Assembly: GCA_016201425.1 (NCBI GenBank)
Contig: JACQCW010000101.1
Span: 1 to 17,684 of the forward strand
DNA: 17,684 bases
Reading direction: 5' to 3'
DNA from: Candidatus Vogelbacteria bacterium
GTDB taxonomy: Bacteria > Patescibacteria > Paceibacteria > UBA9973 > UBA12445
Part shown: positions 1 through 6,055 of the stretch, in pieces
How the letters are laid out: each line of letters opens with the position of its first letter
Numbering within the stretch: the first letter of the stretch is position 1
Made by a program: the position numbers and the translations under genes
The notes under the pieces: generated by a model
What the model was told of the DNA's origin: nothing
The model's input: the letters and a program-made list of their open reading frames with translations, nothing else
The model's database searches: none

Positions 1-42
1 CTTAGACAGGCGCTGAAGCTGAAAAAAGTAGTTGCGAAGTAG
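1..42 (+). CDS. 3' end of an upstream gene (partial)
   Basis: Frame 1 runs from the window edge to a TAG at 40-42 and translates as LRQALKLKKVVAK. This basic, helix-compatible string looks like a true protein C-terminus. Only 13 codons are visible, so no family can be named. It would explain why the CYTH-like gene downstream begins about 100 nt later with its own SD. It could equally be a chance open frame. Confidence 0.35.
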   Translation, partial: LRQALKLKKVVAK

Positions 43-48
43 CGAGGC

Positions 49-128
49 GGCAAACAGCCTTGGTCGCGAATTTCCCTTACGACCGTGAGCAGGCAAAACT
101 GTTTGCCGACGAGCAAACAGATGACCAA
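49..128 (+). promoter_or_regulatory. structured 5' region before the CYTH-like gene
   Basis: Several complementary segments lie between the upstream stop and the SD. GGCAAA (92-97) pairs with TTTGCC (102-107) around an ACTG loop. GGTCG (62-66) can pair with CGACC (80-84). TTGGTC (60-65) can alternatively pair with GACCAA (123-128). The octamer GCAAACAG occurs twice, at 50-57 and 113-120. The pairings are seen directly. A regulatory switch is inference, and no known riboswitch class was recognised. Confidence 0.35.
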
Positions 129-143
129 AAAAGGAGAAACACA

Positions 144-635
144 GTGAGCCACTGGACAGATGATCTGAAAGATATGATGGAATACGAATTTGAGCTCGAA
201 ACCGAGACCCGTTACGTGATCGAGGCAGGAAACATCGCGGATTACAACTGGGTCAACCATGTTGTCGACGTCTACGACGAGTCTGGGCGGGCGCGAATTA
301 GGGTCAAGAATGGAGTCCCTCGTCTCTCGCTCAAGGTTCCACTCTTCTCGAAGGACACGACGACCTCAAAAACCTGCATCCGTCTTGAGTATAAGCCGAT
401 CACTAAGAAGCAGGAAAAGGAACTCTTACTGATCCGGCAACTGGTCCTGGCGGAGAAAGGCGCCCAAACCTCCGAAAAGTTCGGAGCGCCACTTGAGAAC
501 AAGGATGGCACTAGGACTTGGATCAACCGCGACTCCAATGGTAATTGGTGGATTGAGGCAGACGAAGGGGTGCCCCTCAACTTACCCGACACAATCAAGA
601 TCCTGGGAACTCAGAAGAGCGGGATCAAGGTCTAA
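144..635 (+). CDS. CYTH-like (triphosphate tunnel) domain protein
   Basis: The 163-residue protein resembles the CYTH / triphosphate tunnel metalloenzyme family (class IV adenylate cyclases, thiamine or tripolyphosphatases). It has an alternating acidic N-terminal strand EYEFELE (13-19) in place of the usual ExExK. Barrel-like strands carry paired basic residues: RARIRV (49-54), RLSLKV (60-65) and IRLEYK (79-84). A late WIEAD (136-140) resembles the family's ExD strand. The final Lys of ExExK is not evident, so catalysis is uncertain and a binding role is possible. GTG at 144 was chosen because AAGGAG (131-136) lies 7 nt upstream. An in-frame TTG at 60 has no SD. It appears monocistronic, ending at a strong terminator. 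Fold assignment is by motif pattern only. Confidence 0.5.
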   Translation: MSHWTDDLKDMMEYEFELETETRYVIEAGNIADYNWVNHVVDVYDESGRARIRVKNGVPRLSLKVPLFSKDTTTSKTCIRLEYKPITKKQEKELLLIRQLVLAEKGAQTSEKFGAPLENKDGTRTWINRDSNGNWWIEADEGVPLNLPDTIKILGTQKSGIKV

Positions 636-644
636 TATTAGTAA

Positions 645-687
645 AACCACTCCGTCGGAGTTACGGAGTGGTTCTTTAATTTTTTTA
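645..687 (+). terminator. intrinsic terminator, probably bidirectional
   Basis: AACCACTCCGT (645-655) and ACGGAGTGGTT (663-673) form a perfect 11-bp stem around a 7-nt loop. T-rich sequence follows to 687. On the other strand the stem is followed by TTTTACTAATATT, so it can also end the convergent secreted-protein gene that stops at 698. Confidence 0.9.
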
Positions 688-697
688 TTGCATTTAA

Positions 698-2203
698 CTA
701 ATTCTGCTGGCTCTGATCACCAAAACCGCTTTGCCCACTGTCAGAACCAGAATTTTGAAGCTTTGAAAACTCACTCATAATGCTGTTAAGCAATCCTTGA
801 CCGGCCGAGGTCGCCTGATACAACTCCTTTGGGTCAATATCTGATTTGGCCATTATAGCCTTGACATCGTCACGCTTCTGCCCAGCCTCTTTGATTAACT
901 CCTCCAAATGCGACGTGTCTTTTCCAGAACTCTTCAAATCTGCTGCTTGAATGCCAAAATTTTTCAGCTTAGTCTCCATCTTTTTTAGCTCCAGGCTAAT
1001 ATTTGATAGATTTTTCAAAACAGCAATATTACTGTATACGTCATTCATTGGTGCAAACACATCTTGCTGAATATTACCCATCACGTCTTGCATATCAGTG
1101 TCTGGTTTGGAGACATCGGCCGAGGCAGCGTCACGAGCCGACTCTATAGCAGCAATGGCCGACTCGATCTTTGACTCGATACTTTTTGTATCAATTCCAC
1201 TCTTAGCCGCCTTGGTCTTTGCCGTGTCAAAATTCTTCCTCAGTCTGGCGATCTGCTTATTAATATTGGTCAGAGTCTTTGGCCACTGGCTAAGTTGATT
1301 AAGTCTCTGCCCAAAATCCTGAAGATCCTGTGTGTCATCCTGAATTGTCTGTATAGCAGTCTGCACATCATCACTATAATCCGTGGCACTCTTAATTGTT
1401 TCAATTGCGCCGGAGACGTCACTAACCAAAGTTTCATCAGTGCTTGCAATCGTAACCCCGGCATTCTTGACCTTTGTCATCAACTTCTTGATATTAGCCA
1501 AGCCTTTTTCAAGACCGGCTGTCCTTCCCTGAGCCATTTTCAGCTGTTGAGTATCAAACTGCTTCTGTTGGTCTTGCTGCTGACCACCTTGTCCGTTCTC
1601 GTCACTACCACCGGCCTCCTGTGACTGACTGTCTGGATTACTAAAATTTTGATCGCCTCCGCCCTGGAATGGTTGACCGCCCTGCGAACTTTGTGGGCGG
1701 CCCATCATGAATGGTCTGCTGCCACGTTGGCCCTGATTATTTTGGCCGCCGCTATCACCACCTTGCTGACCCTCGGGGCCGTTAAATTGCTGTGGTTGAC
1801 CACTAAAATTCTTTTGACCACCGAAGAATTGACCATTGCCCGGCTGGAACGGCTGCCTATTCTGTGAACCTTGCGGACGGCCCATCATGAATGGCCTGTT
1901 GCCTGATTGGCCCTCTGGACTGCCCGAGTTTTGATCGCCTCCACCTTGAAATTGACCTCCCATCATCGAACCAGGCTGACCTGCTGGACCACCAAATTGC
2001 TGTGGCTGACCTCCAAAATTCTGCGGACCAAACTGGCCGCCGGTGGGTCCTTGCTGATCAACTGGCCCAATAGATTGTGACGTTTGAATTTGCTCAACAG
2101 GCGGTTGACCCGGCGCCTGATCCATCACAGGTACCGCAGCTAGAAGTGGTGCCGTAAAAGCCATTACCACCGCAGACATAACTCGAGAAACTGTTCCTAA
2201 CAT
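698..2203 (-). CDS. exported Gly/Gln/Pro-rich repeat protein with helical C-terminus
   Basis: The 501-residue protein is not recognised as a named family. Residues 1-23 look like a Sec signal peptide: Arg7, then hydrophobic 9-22, with Ala-Ala near 22-23. Residues 29-215 are low-complexity Gly/Gln/Pro/Asn-rich and contain two copies of a unit with RPFMMGRPQ at 103 and 163, exactly 60 residues apart. Residues 220-480 are Lys/Asp/Ser-rich with heptad-like hydrophobic spacing, predicted helical or coiled-coil. The tail is again Gly/Ser/Gln-rich. No Cys was seen. The ATG follows an AT-rich leader of about 35 nt without an SD. It is most likely a surface or cell-envelope protein. A role in adhesion or as a flexible stalk is only inference from composition. 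Confidence 0.75.
   Translation of the reverse strand: MLGTVSRVMSAVVMAFTAPLLAAVPVMDQAPGQPPVEQIQTSQSIGPVDQQGPTGGQFGPQNFGGQPQQFGGPAGQPGSMMGGQFQGGGDQNSGSPEGQSGNRPFMMGRPQGSQNRQPFQPGNGQFFGGQKNFSGQPQQFNGPEGQQGGDSGGQNNQGQRGSRPFMMGRPQSSQGGQPFQGGGDQNFSNPDSQSQEAGGSDENGQGGQQQDQQKQFDTQQLKMAQGRTAGLEKGLANIKKLMTKVKNAGVTIASTDETLVSDVSGAIETIKSATDYSDDVQTAIQTIQDDTQDLQDFGQRLNQLSQWPKTLTNINKQIARLRKNFDTAKTKAAKSGIDTKSIESKIESAIAAIESARDAASADVSKPDTDMQDVMGNIQQDVFAPMNDVYSNIAVLKNLSNISLELKKMETKLKNFGIQAADLKSSGKDTSHLEELIKEAGQKRDDVKAIMAKSDIDPKELYQATSAGQGLLNSIMSEFSKLQNSGSDSGQSGFGDQSQQN
1643..2023 (-). repeat. two-copy 60-residue (180-bp) repeat in the secreted protein
   Basis: Copy 1 covers residues 61-125 and copy 2 residues 131-187. 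Shared landmarks are QPQQF, RPFMMGRPQ and QPFQ. At DNA level CGGCCCATCATGAATGG occurs at 1698-1714 and 1878-1894, a period of exactly 180 bp, and TTGATCGCCTCC also recurs. This indicates an intragenic duplication followed by divergence and a short deletion in copy 2. Confidence 0.8.
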
Positions 2204-2245
2204 TTTTTATTTTTTTTAATTAATAATATTCTATTTGCTTAACTA

Positions 2246-2274
2246 ATTATAACCCCGCTAAACATTTTGAACAA
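2246..2274 (-). promoter_or_regulatory. promoter of the secreted repeat protein
   Basis: On the minus strand TTGTTC (2274-2269) is separated by 17 nt from a perfect TATAAT (2251-2246). The predicted mRNA start is near 2239, giving a purely AT-rich leader of about 36 nt before ATG at 2203. It lies back to back with the -10-like box of the plus-strand kinase-like gene. Confidence 0.65.
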
Positions 2275-2280
2275 TATGAT
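2275..2280 (+). promoter_or_regulatory. -10 box placed for leaderless expression (kinase-like gene)
   Basis: TATGAT ends 7 nt before the GTG at 2288, so the expected transcription start coincides with the start codon. There is no SD in the preceding 20 nt. No good -35 was found. Confidence 0.45.
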
Positions 2281-2287
2281 GTAAAGT

Positions 2288-2917
2288 GTGATCGTGACTG
2301 AGAAAGTAAAACGCGGTGAAAATATAATAAAAGTAGGAAAAGAGCTCGGCCGCGGGCGCGAAAAGATCGTTTATGCCGATCCAGACAACAAAAAGTTAGC
2401 AAAGGGGATATTCCACGAATATAAAACCGAAAGCATTGAGAAAGTTAAGGGCAGATTTTATCTAACAAAAATTCTTCATATGTTATACCCAAAAAATATT
2501 CCCGGTATCCACCTCTCAGCATCAAATCCTCACATGATAATCGTTGACAAAGTAGACGACCAAATCGCCAATATTAAAGAACAGCTAGGCACACATGTTA
2601 TGGAAAAAAATATCGCCAAGGATCTAACCGAAGAACTGGGGGAATTGATAGACGACATATCTTTTAACAAACGAAAGATCATAGATGGGTTAGACCATCT
2701 CGGTGTAATAATTGATGAATTCCCACCCAATTTTGCAATAGACGAAAAAAATAATATAAAATTCGTAGACAGCATAGATCCATGGCATGTGGATGCAAAT
2801 TATAGTAGCAACAAACTGAAAAAAGCAATAGAAAACTTAGAAGATGCAGCACAAAAGAAGAGAGCATTAATTTACCTGGCTCAGCTGGATAAGTTGGAAA
2901 AATCAAGAAAAATATAA
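2288..2917 (+). CDS. small protein-kinase-like / phosphotransferase-fold protein
   Basis: The 209-residue protein shows a compressed kinase pattern. A glycine-rich loop LGRGREKIVYA lies at 20-30, a candidate ATP-binding Lys39 in LAKG, a hinge-like MIIVDKV at 83-89, a catalytic-loop-like DEFPPN (Asp143 and Asn148, the DxxxxN spacing), and FVD with Asp161 at the DFG position. The last 40 residues are Lys/Ala-rich helix. At about 210 residues it is shorter than typical Ser/Thr kinases and closer to RIO/APH-like or lipopolysaccharide-kinase-like proteins. The substrate is unknown. GTG 2288 is favoured by the -10 position; GTG 2294 is an in-frame alternative. It precedes pyrD by 41 nt, but pyrD seems to have its own promoter. 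Confidence 0.5.
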   Translation: MIVTEKVKRGENIIKVGKELGRGREKIVYADPDNKKLAKGIFHEYKTESIEKVKGRFYLTKILHMLYPKNIPGIHLSASNPHMIIVDKVDDQIANIKEQLGTHVMEKNIAKDLTEELGELIDDISFNKRKIIDGLDHLGVIIDEFPPNFAIDEKNNIKFVDSIDPWHVDANYSSNKLKKAIENLEDAAQKKRALIYLAQLDKLEKSRKI

Positions 2918-2945
2918 ATCCACAGGCAGAATTTTGAATGTGATA

Positions 2946-2951
2946 TATACT
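2946..2951 (+). promoter_or_regulatory. -10 box placed for leaderless expression (pyrD)
   Basis: TATACT ends 7 nt before GTG 2959, the same geometry as the preceding gene. An overlapping TATATA (2944-2949) preceded by TG could serve as an extended -10. GAGG at 2953-2956 lies only 2 nt from the GTG, too close for a normal SD. Confidence 0.45.
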
Positions 2952-2958
2952 AGAGGCA

Positions 2959-3834
2959 GTGATTAAACTTTCAAACGGCCACAAATTTGAGTTCATGGCG
3001 GCAAGCGGCTCTTTGTGGTTTGACGGAGGAGGATGGTTTTGGGAGAGGCCACTTAAATTAATTGGGCTCTTGGATCCAAAACTGTTCACTATTGTTACCA
3101 AAAGTTTAACCCGTCTTCCAAAAGAAGGAAATCTAAAAATATATAAACCGCTTGGTGCGGTTCGTTTTTTAAATGGGGGAGTGGTAAATGCTATCGGCCT
3201 CACAAACCCAGGGCTTGACTGGTGGTGCAAAGAGATCGGGCCGAAATTGAAGAACTCACCACTTTCAATAATTGTTTCGATACATTCGAACTCGGCGCGC
3301 GAGGCGGGTGAGATGGCATGGAGATTAAATCCATACAACTTGCAGGGAATAGAGTTAAACCTCTCGTGCCCAAACATCATACATAATGTAGAGGCAGAAA
3401 CAGAAAGAATCGTTGAAACCGTGAGGCAAGTCAAAAGGGTAAGCAATTTACCTCTGATCGCCAAACTTTCGGCAAATCAGGATTACAAAAAAATATCTAA
3501 AAAGTTGGAATTTTTAGTTGATGCCATCTCGATCAACTCCGTGCCATGGAAACATATTTATCCTGAAGAGCTAAGTCCACTTCACCACTTGGGTGGAGGA
3601 GGGGTCTCAGGCAAAACCGCACAAGAGTATAACTGGAAGATGCTAAAGGAACTTGCCGAGCATACAAAAACTCCGATCATCGGCCCGTCAGTTTGGGAAT
3701 ATGAAGACATCGACAAAATAAAAAACCTCGGTGCCAAAGCCGTTAGCTTCGGCTCTGTATTCTTACGACACCCGTGGAGGCCGACGTTGTATGTGAGAAG
3801 ACACTTGAAAAATCCCAATATAAATGTACGATAA
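2959..3834 (+). CDS. pyrD: dihydroorotate dehydrogenase, class 1-like
   Basis: This flavoenzyme oxidises dihydroorotate to orotate, the fourth step of UMP synthesis. The 291-residue protein carries class 1 landmarks: TKSLT with Lys48, NAIGLTNPG (77-85) near the substrate, LNLSCPN (133-139) with the expected active-site Cys137, AKLS with Lys169, Asn193, and the FMN-phosphate loop GGGGVSG (212-218). There is no N-terminal membrane helix as in class 2. NAIGLTNPG is closer to class 1B than 1A, but no PyrK (Fe-S/FAD partner) is encoded here, so the electron acceptor is open. The gene is followed after 29 nt by the antitoxin gene, then toxin and pyrF, which suggests partial co-transcription. Confidence 0.9.
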   Translation: MIKLSNGHKFEFMAASGSLWFDGGGWFWERPLKLIGLLDPKLFTIVTKSLTRLPKEGNLKIYKPLGAVRFLNGGVVNAIGLTNPGLDWWCKEIGPKLKNSPLSIIVSIHSNSAREAGEMAWRLNPYNLQGIELNLSCPNIIHNVEAETERIVETVRQVKRVSNLPLIAKLSANQDYKKISKKLEFLVDAISINSVPWKHIYPEELSPLHHLGGGGVSGKTAQEYNWKMLKELAEHTKTPIIGPSVWEYEDIDKIKNLGAKAVSFGSVFLRHPWRPTLYVRRHLKNPNINVR

Positions 3835-3855
3835 TATCATATTATAAAATAGTAT
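3831..3855 (+). promoter_or_regulatory. palindrome plus -10 box of the toxin-antitoxin unit
   Basis: ATAATAT and ATATTAT flank a single C (3831-3845), a perfect 15-nt palindrome that begins inside the pyrD stop codon. Five bases later TAGTAT (3850-3855) fits a -10 box 8 nt before the antitoxin ATG. Ribbon-helix-helix antitoxins bind such palindromes to repress their own operon, so this is a plausible operator. The low-complexity AT sequence makes chance symmetry possible. Confidence 0.45.
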
Positions 3856-3863
3856 AAAAAATT

Positions 3864-4085
3864 ATGTCTACAATATCTGTACCACTACCAGCAAATTTAG
3901 AAGAATTTGTTACTTCACAGGTTAAACTAGGCAACGGTGCCAACAAGGCTGATGTTATAAGAAAGGCCTTGAGACGCATGGCTGAAGAAGAGGTAATCAA
4001 CGCAATTCTAAAATCACAAAAACAAGTTAAGGAAGGTAAAATCCTTCGAGGAGATCTAAGAGAAATAGCTAAAAAATTTAAATAG
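3864..4085 (+). CDS. ribbon-helix-helix (ParD/CopG-like) antitoxin
   Basis: The 73-residue protein begins with a short strand (TISVPLPANLEEFV) followed by two helices. The NKADVIRKALRRM segment (27-39) is typical of the second helix of ParD/CopG-type DNA-binding antitoxins. The charged C-terminal tail (KQVKEGKILRGDLREIAKKF) is the usual toxin-wrapping region. It is expected to neutralise the downstream toxin and repress the operon. The ATG lies 8 nt after a TAGTAT -10-like box and has no SD. The stop is followed after one base by the toxin ATG, the normal antitoxin-first order. Confidence 0.8.
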   Translation: MSTISVPLPANLEEFVTSQVKLGNGANKADVIRKALRRMAEEEVINAILKSQKQVKEGKILRGDLREIAKKFK

Positions 4086-4086
4086 G

Positions 4087-4347
4087 ATGCTTGGGATTAC
4101 ATACACGCCCGATTTTGTCCGACAATACAAATCGCTTGAGGACAGTTTACAAATTGAAATCGTTGAGAAACTCAAACTATTAAAAAACAAAGATAATCAC
4201 AAATCACTCAGAGTACATAAGTTACACGGCAAATTATCAGATTGCCATTCTTTTTCGATAAATTATAGGATCAGACTTGTTTTCGAGTATATGAATAAAA
4301 ACGAAATTGTCTGCCATTTCGTCGGCGATCATGACATCTATAAATAA
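4087..4347 (+). CDS. RelE/ParE-superfamily toxin
   Basis: The 86-residue protein has the RelE/ParE/YafQ layout. An N-terminal strand (ITYTPDFVRQYKSL) is followed by two helices with LKLLKNKDNH, then a sheet SLRVHKLHGKLSDCHSFSINYRIRL ending in VCHFVGDHDIYK. The HKLHGKL plus NYRIRLVFEY plus FVGDHDIY pattern is characteristic of the YafQ/HigB/RelE mRNA-interferase-like branch, with candidate catalytic His/Arg residues near the C-terminus. Family members either cleave ribosome-bound mRNA or, for ParE, poison gyrase; the sequence does not settle which. The start codon is one base after the antitoxin stop and the TAA stop directly abuts pyrF's ATG, so all three are probably on one transcript. Confidence 0.8.
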   Translation: MLGITYTPDFVRQYKSLEDSLQIEIVEKLKLLKNKDNHKSLRVHKLHGKLSDCHSFSINYRIRLVFEYMNKNEIVCHFVGDHDIYK

Positions 4348-5163
4348 ATGCCTCGTAACTTCATACAACTTATAAAATCGAGGTGGAAAGAGGGGAAATT
4401 TGTTTGTGTTGGGCTTGATTCTGATTACGAGAAGATTCCAGAGCACTTAAAAAAGAAAGGGTGGAGTATAGGGAAAACTATTTTTGAATTTAATAAAAGA
4501 ATTATTGATGCAACGCACGATTTAGTTTGCGCATACAAACCCAACAGCGCATTTTATGAAGCGTACGGCGAAGAGGGGATGGGTGCGCTCAAAAAGACCT
4601 GCGATTATATTTTAAAATCTGCGCCGACTGTGGCAATAATTCTCGATGCAAAAAGGGGAGACATCGGCAGGACAAACGAGATGTATGCGAGGTTCGCTTT
4701 TGATTGGCTACGGGCAGATGCGATAACCGTAAGTCCATACCTGGGCGAAAAATCTCTATCAAATTTCCTAGATAGAAAAGATAAGGGAATAATAATTCTC
4801 TGCAAAACTTCAAACGAAGGCTCGGATGAGTTTCAAAAAGATCTTTACAAAAAAGTGGCAAAAAACGTGGCAGAGGGGTGGAACAGAAATGGCAACTGTT
4901 TACTTGTCGCCGGGGCAACATACCCGAAAGAACTAAAAGAGATAAGGAAGATTGTCGGTGACCTACCACTCCTCATCCCTGGCATCGGCAAACAGGGCGG
5001 AGATTTAGAGGCTGTGATAAAAAATGGCCAAGACTCAAGAGGGCAGGGGATGATAATAAATTCCTCATCCGGAATTATTTTTGCATCCAATGGAAAAGGT
5101 TTTACAGAAACAGCGAGAAACGAAACCTTTAAATTGCACGAAGCGATTTCAAAACTAATTTGA
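4348..5163 (+). CDS. pyrF: orotidine 5'-phosphate decarboxylase (long, type 2 form)
   Basis: This enzyme converts OMP to UMP, the last step of the pyrimidine pathway. The 271-residue protein carries the near-invariant catalytic string DAKRGDI (100-106, Lys102 and both Asp), GLDSD near the N-terminus, YKPN with Lys64, and the phosphate-binding PGIGKQGGD near residue 210. The length and QGGD motif match the longer subfamily found in mycobacteria and many other bacteria. The ATG follows the toxin stop with zero spacing and no separate SD, so translation is probably coupled to the toxin cistron. The stop is TGA. The hairpin that follows has its T-run on the opposite strand, so no clear plus-strand terminator is seen. 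Confidence 0.93.
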   Translation: MPRNFIQLIKSRWKEGKFVCVGLDSDYEKIPEHLKKKGWSIGKTIFEFNKRIIDATHDLVCAYKPNSAFYEAYGEEGMGALKKTCDYILKSAPTVAIILDAKRGDIGRTNEMYARFAFDWLRADAITVSPYLGEKSLSNFLDRKDKGIIILCKTSNEGSDEFQKDLYKKVAKNVAEGWNRNGNCLLVAGATYPKELKEIRKIVGDLPLLIPGIGKQGGDLEAVIKNGQDSRGQGMIINSSSGIIFASNGKGFTETARNETFKLHEAISKLI

Positions 5164-5200
5164 AAATAAAAAAGCCCGTCCCGATAACCATCGGGACGGG
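5164..5200 (-). terminator. intrinsic terminator of the radical SAM operon
   Basis: Read on the minus strand, an 11-bp perfect stem CCCGTCCCGAT/ATCGGGACGGG (5200-5175) with a 4-nt loop is followed by CTTTTTTATTTT. It ends the leftward operon. The plus-strand side of the stem is followed by GTGAGTGAG, so it should not stop pyrF transcripts efficiently. Confidence 0.9.
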
Positions 5201-5220
5201 GTGAGTGAGTGTCGAAAAAT

Positions 5221-5604
5221 TTACAAGTAGATTGTCTTGTACTCGCAATTGAACTGCTGAAGGCCTCGGCCGACCTCTTCCATACGGTCAACAGGGCCAA
5301 TGTATCCAGCGTAGAAGAGTGACTTCTTGAAGTTGTTCTGCCTAAACCAGTTCTCGAGTTCACCGTTGCAAGGGTAGTAGTAGTTCTGCATCTGTCCGTT
5401 CCTATCAACGATGTTCACATGCAAAATCAGATTCTTACCCCATGCTTGCCAAACTTGGCGGCGAAAGACAACGGCAAAGAAGATGGCCGGGCCGAAGAAG
5501 TAAAAAGTGCCGAAGGCGAGTGCTCCAATTCCGTACCACATCATCGGCAACTTAAGAACAATCAACGAAACAGCGATTGCAACAAGCAGATCAAATTCAG
5601 ACAT
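5221..5604 (-). CDS. unknown small membrane protein
   Basis: The 127-residue protein is not recognised. Residues 5-19 and about 22-47 are hydrophobic and probably form two membrane passes, followed by the basic FRRQ (47-50) and a soluble C-terminal domain of about 75 residues rich in aromatic and Asn/Gln residues (YYYPCNGELENWFRQNNF). By the positive-inside rule the soluble part is likely cytoplasmic. AAGGAG (5618-5613) lies 8 nt before the ATG, preceded by a TGCAC/GTGCA hairpin. It is the last gene of the radical SAM operon. A link to the radical SAM enzyme is inferred only from position. Confidence 0.75.
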   Translation of the reverse strand: MSEFDLLVAIAVSLIVLKLPMMWYGIGALAFGTFYFFGPAIFFAVVFRRQVWQAWGKNLILHVNIVDRNGQMQNYYYPCNGELENWFRQNNFKKSLFYAGYIGPVDRMEEVGRGLQQFNCEYKTIYL

Positions 5605-5627
5605 TTCTATATCTCCTTTTTTCGTCT

Positions 5628-5652
5628 TGCACGTTTTGTGCAGTGAATTGTG
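5628..5652 (-). promoter_or_regulatory. leader hairpin and CACAATTCA motif before the small membrane protein
   Basis: On the minus strand CACAATTCA (5652-5644) is followed by a TGCAC-loop-GTGCA hairpin (5642-5628), then by the SD. The 9-mer also occurs in the shared leader element at 11229-11245 and 12312-12328. Significance is uncertain for so short a word. Confidence 0.3.
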
Positions 5653-5662
5653 TAAACCATGA

Positions 5663-6022
5663 CTACTTTCTTTCCTGTTTCACATAATCCAGTTCTGACT
5701 CAATCTCACTGAGCTTTGTGAGTGCAGCGGTGAGACTCTTCAGATTTGGGTAGTAGTGATAGCCGTAGTTGTCAGTGTCCTCCGATCCGAAATACAGATG
5801 GCGAACTCCATCAAAGTATGCTTGGCCATGAAAAAGTACTTCGTAAGTCTCTCCCGAACTACCTTGAGCCACAGTACACACGCATTTGAATTCAAAACTC
5901 TGTTCATCTCGTTTAACGAAAAGATAACACCCCCAACTTTTATCCTCTTCTGAAATGATATGCTTCCCATATGTATCTATGTCGATACTTAGTTCCGCCA
6001 AGCTTTTTCCTAGGAAATCCAT
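5663..6022 (-). CDS. unknown small soluble protein
   Basis: The 119-residue acidic protein is of unrecognised family. It has no signal peptide or membrane helix. Strand-like segments (CYLFVKRDEQSFEFKCVCTVA and EVLFHGQAYFDGVRHLYFG) alternate with turns. The C-terminal 30 residues (LKSLTAALTKLSEIESELDYVKQE) look like a coiled-coil helix. It has three Cys (one at residue 32 and a CVC pair at about 47-49). A strong SD (CAGGAGGAG, about 6038-6030) lies 7 nt before the ATG. It sits between the radical SAM gene (34-nt gap) and the small membrane protein and shares their transcript. It might be a substrate or partner of the radical SAM enzyme, but nothing in its sequence proves that. Confidence 0.7.
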   Translation of the reverse strand: MDFLGKSLAELSIDIDTYGKHIISEEDKSWGCYLFVKRDEQSFEFKCVCTVAQGSSGETYEVLFHGQAYFDGVRHLYFGSEDTDNYGYHYYPNLKSLTAALTKLSEIESELDYVKQERK

Positions 6023-6055
6023 ATAATTCTCTCCTCCTGTTTTTTATCTACAGAA

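Noticed and set aside
60..143. TTG start at 60 extending the CYTH-like protein by 28 residues
   Set aside because: No SD at 60; a well-placed AAGGAG precedes GTG 144, and the extension sequence lies in a structured non-coding leader.
2679..3464. 261-codon open frame antisense to the kinase-like gene and pyrD
   Set aside because: Lies opposite recognised conserved genes, with no SD and no family resemblance.
4845..5408. 187-codon minus-strand frame over pyrF and the small membrane protein
   Set aside because: Crosses a strong terminator and overlaps clear genes in other frames.
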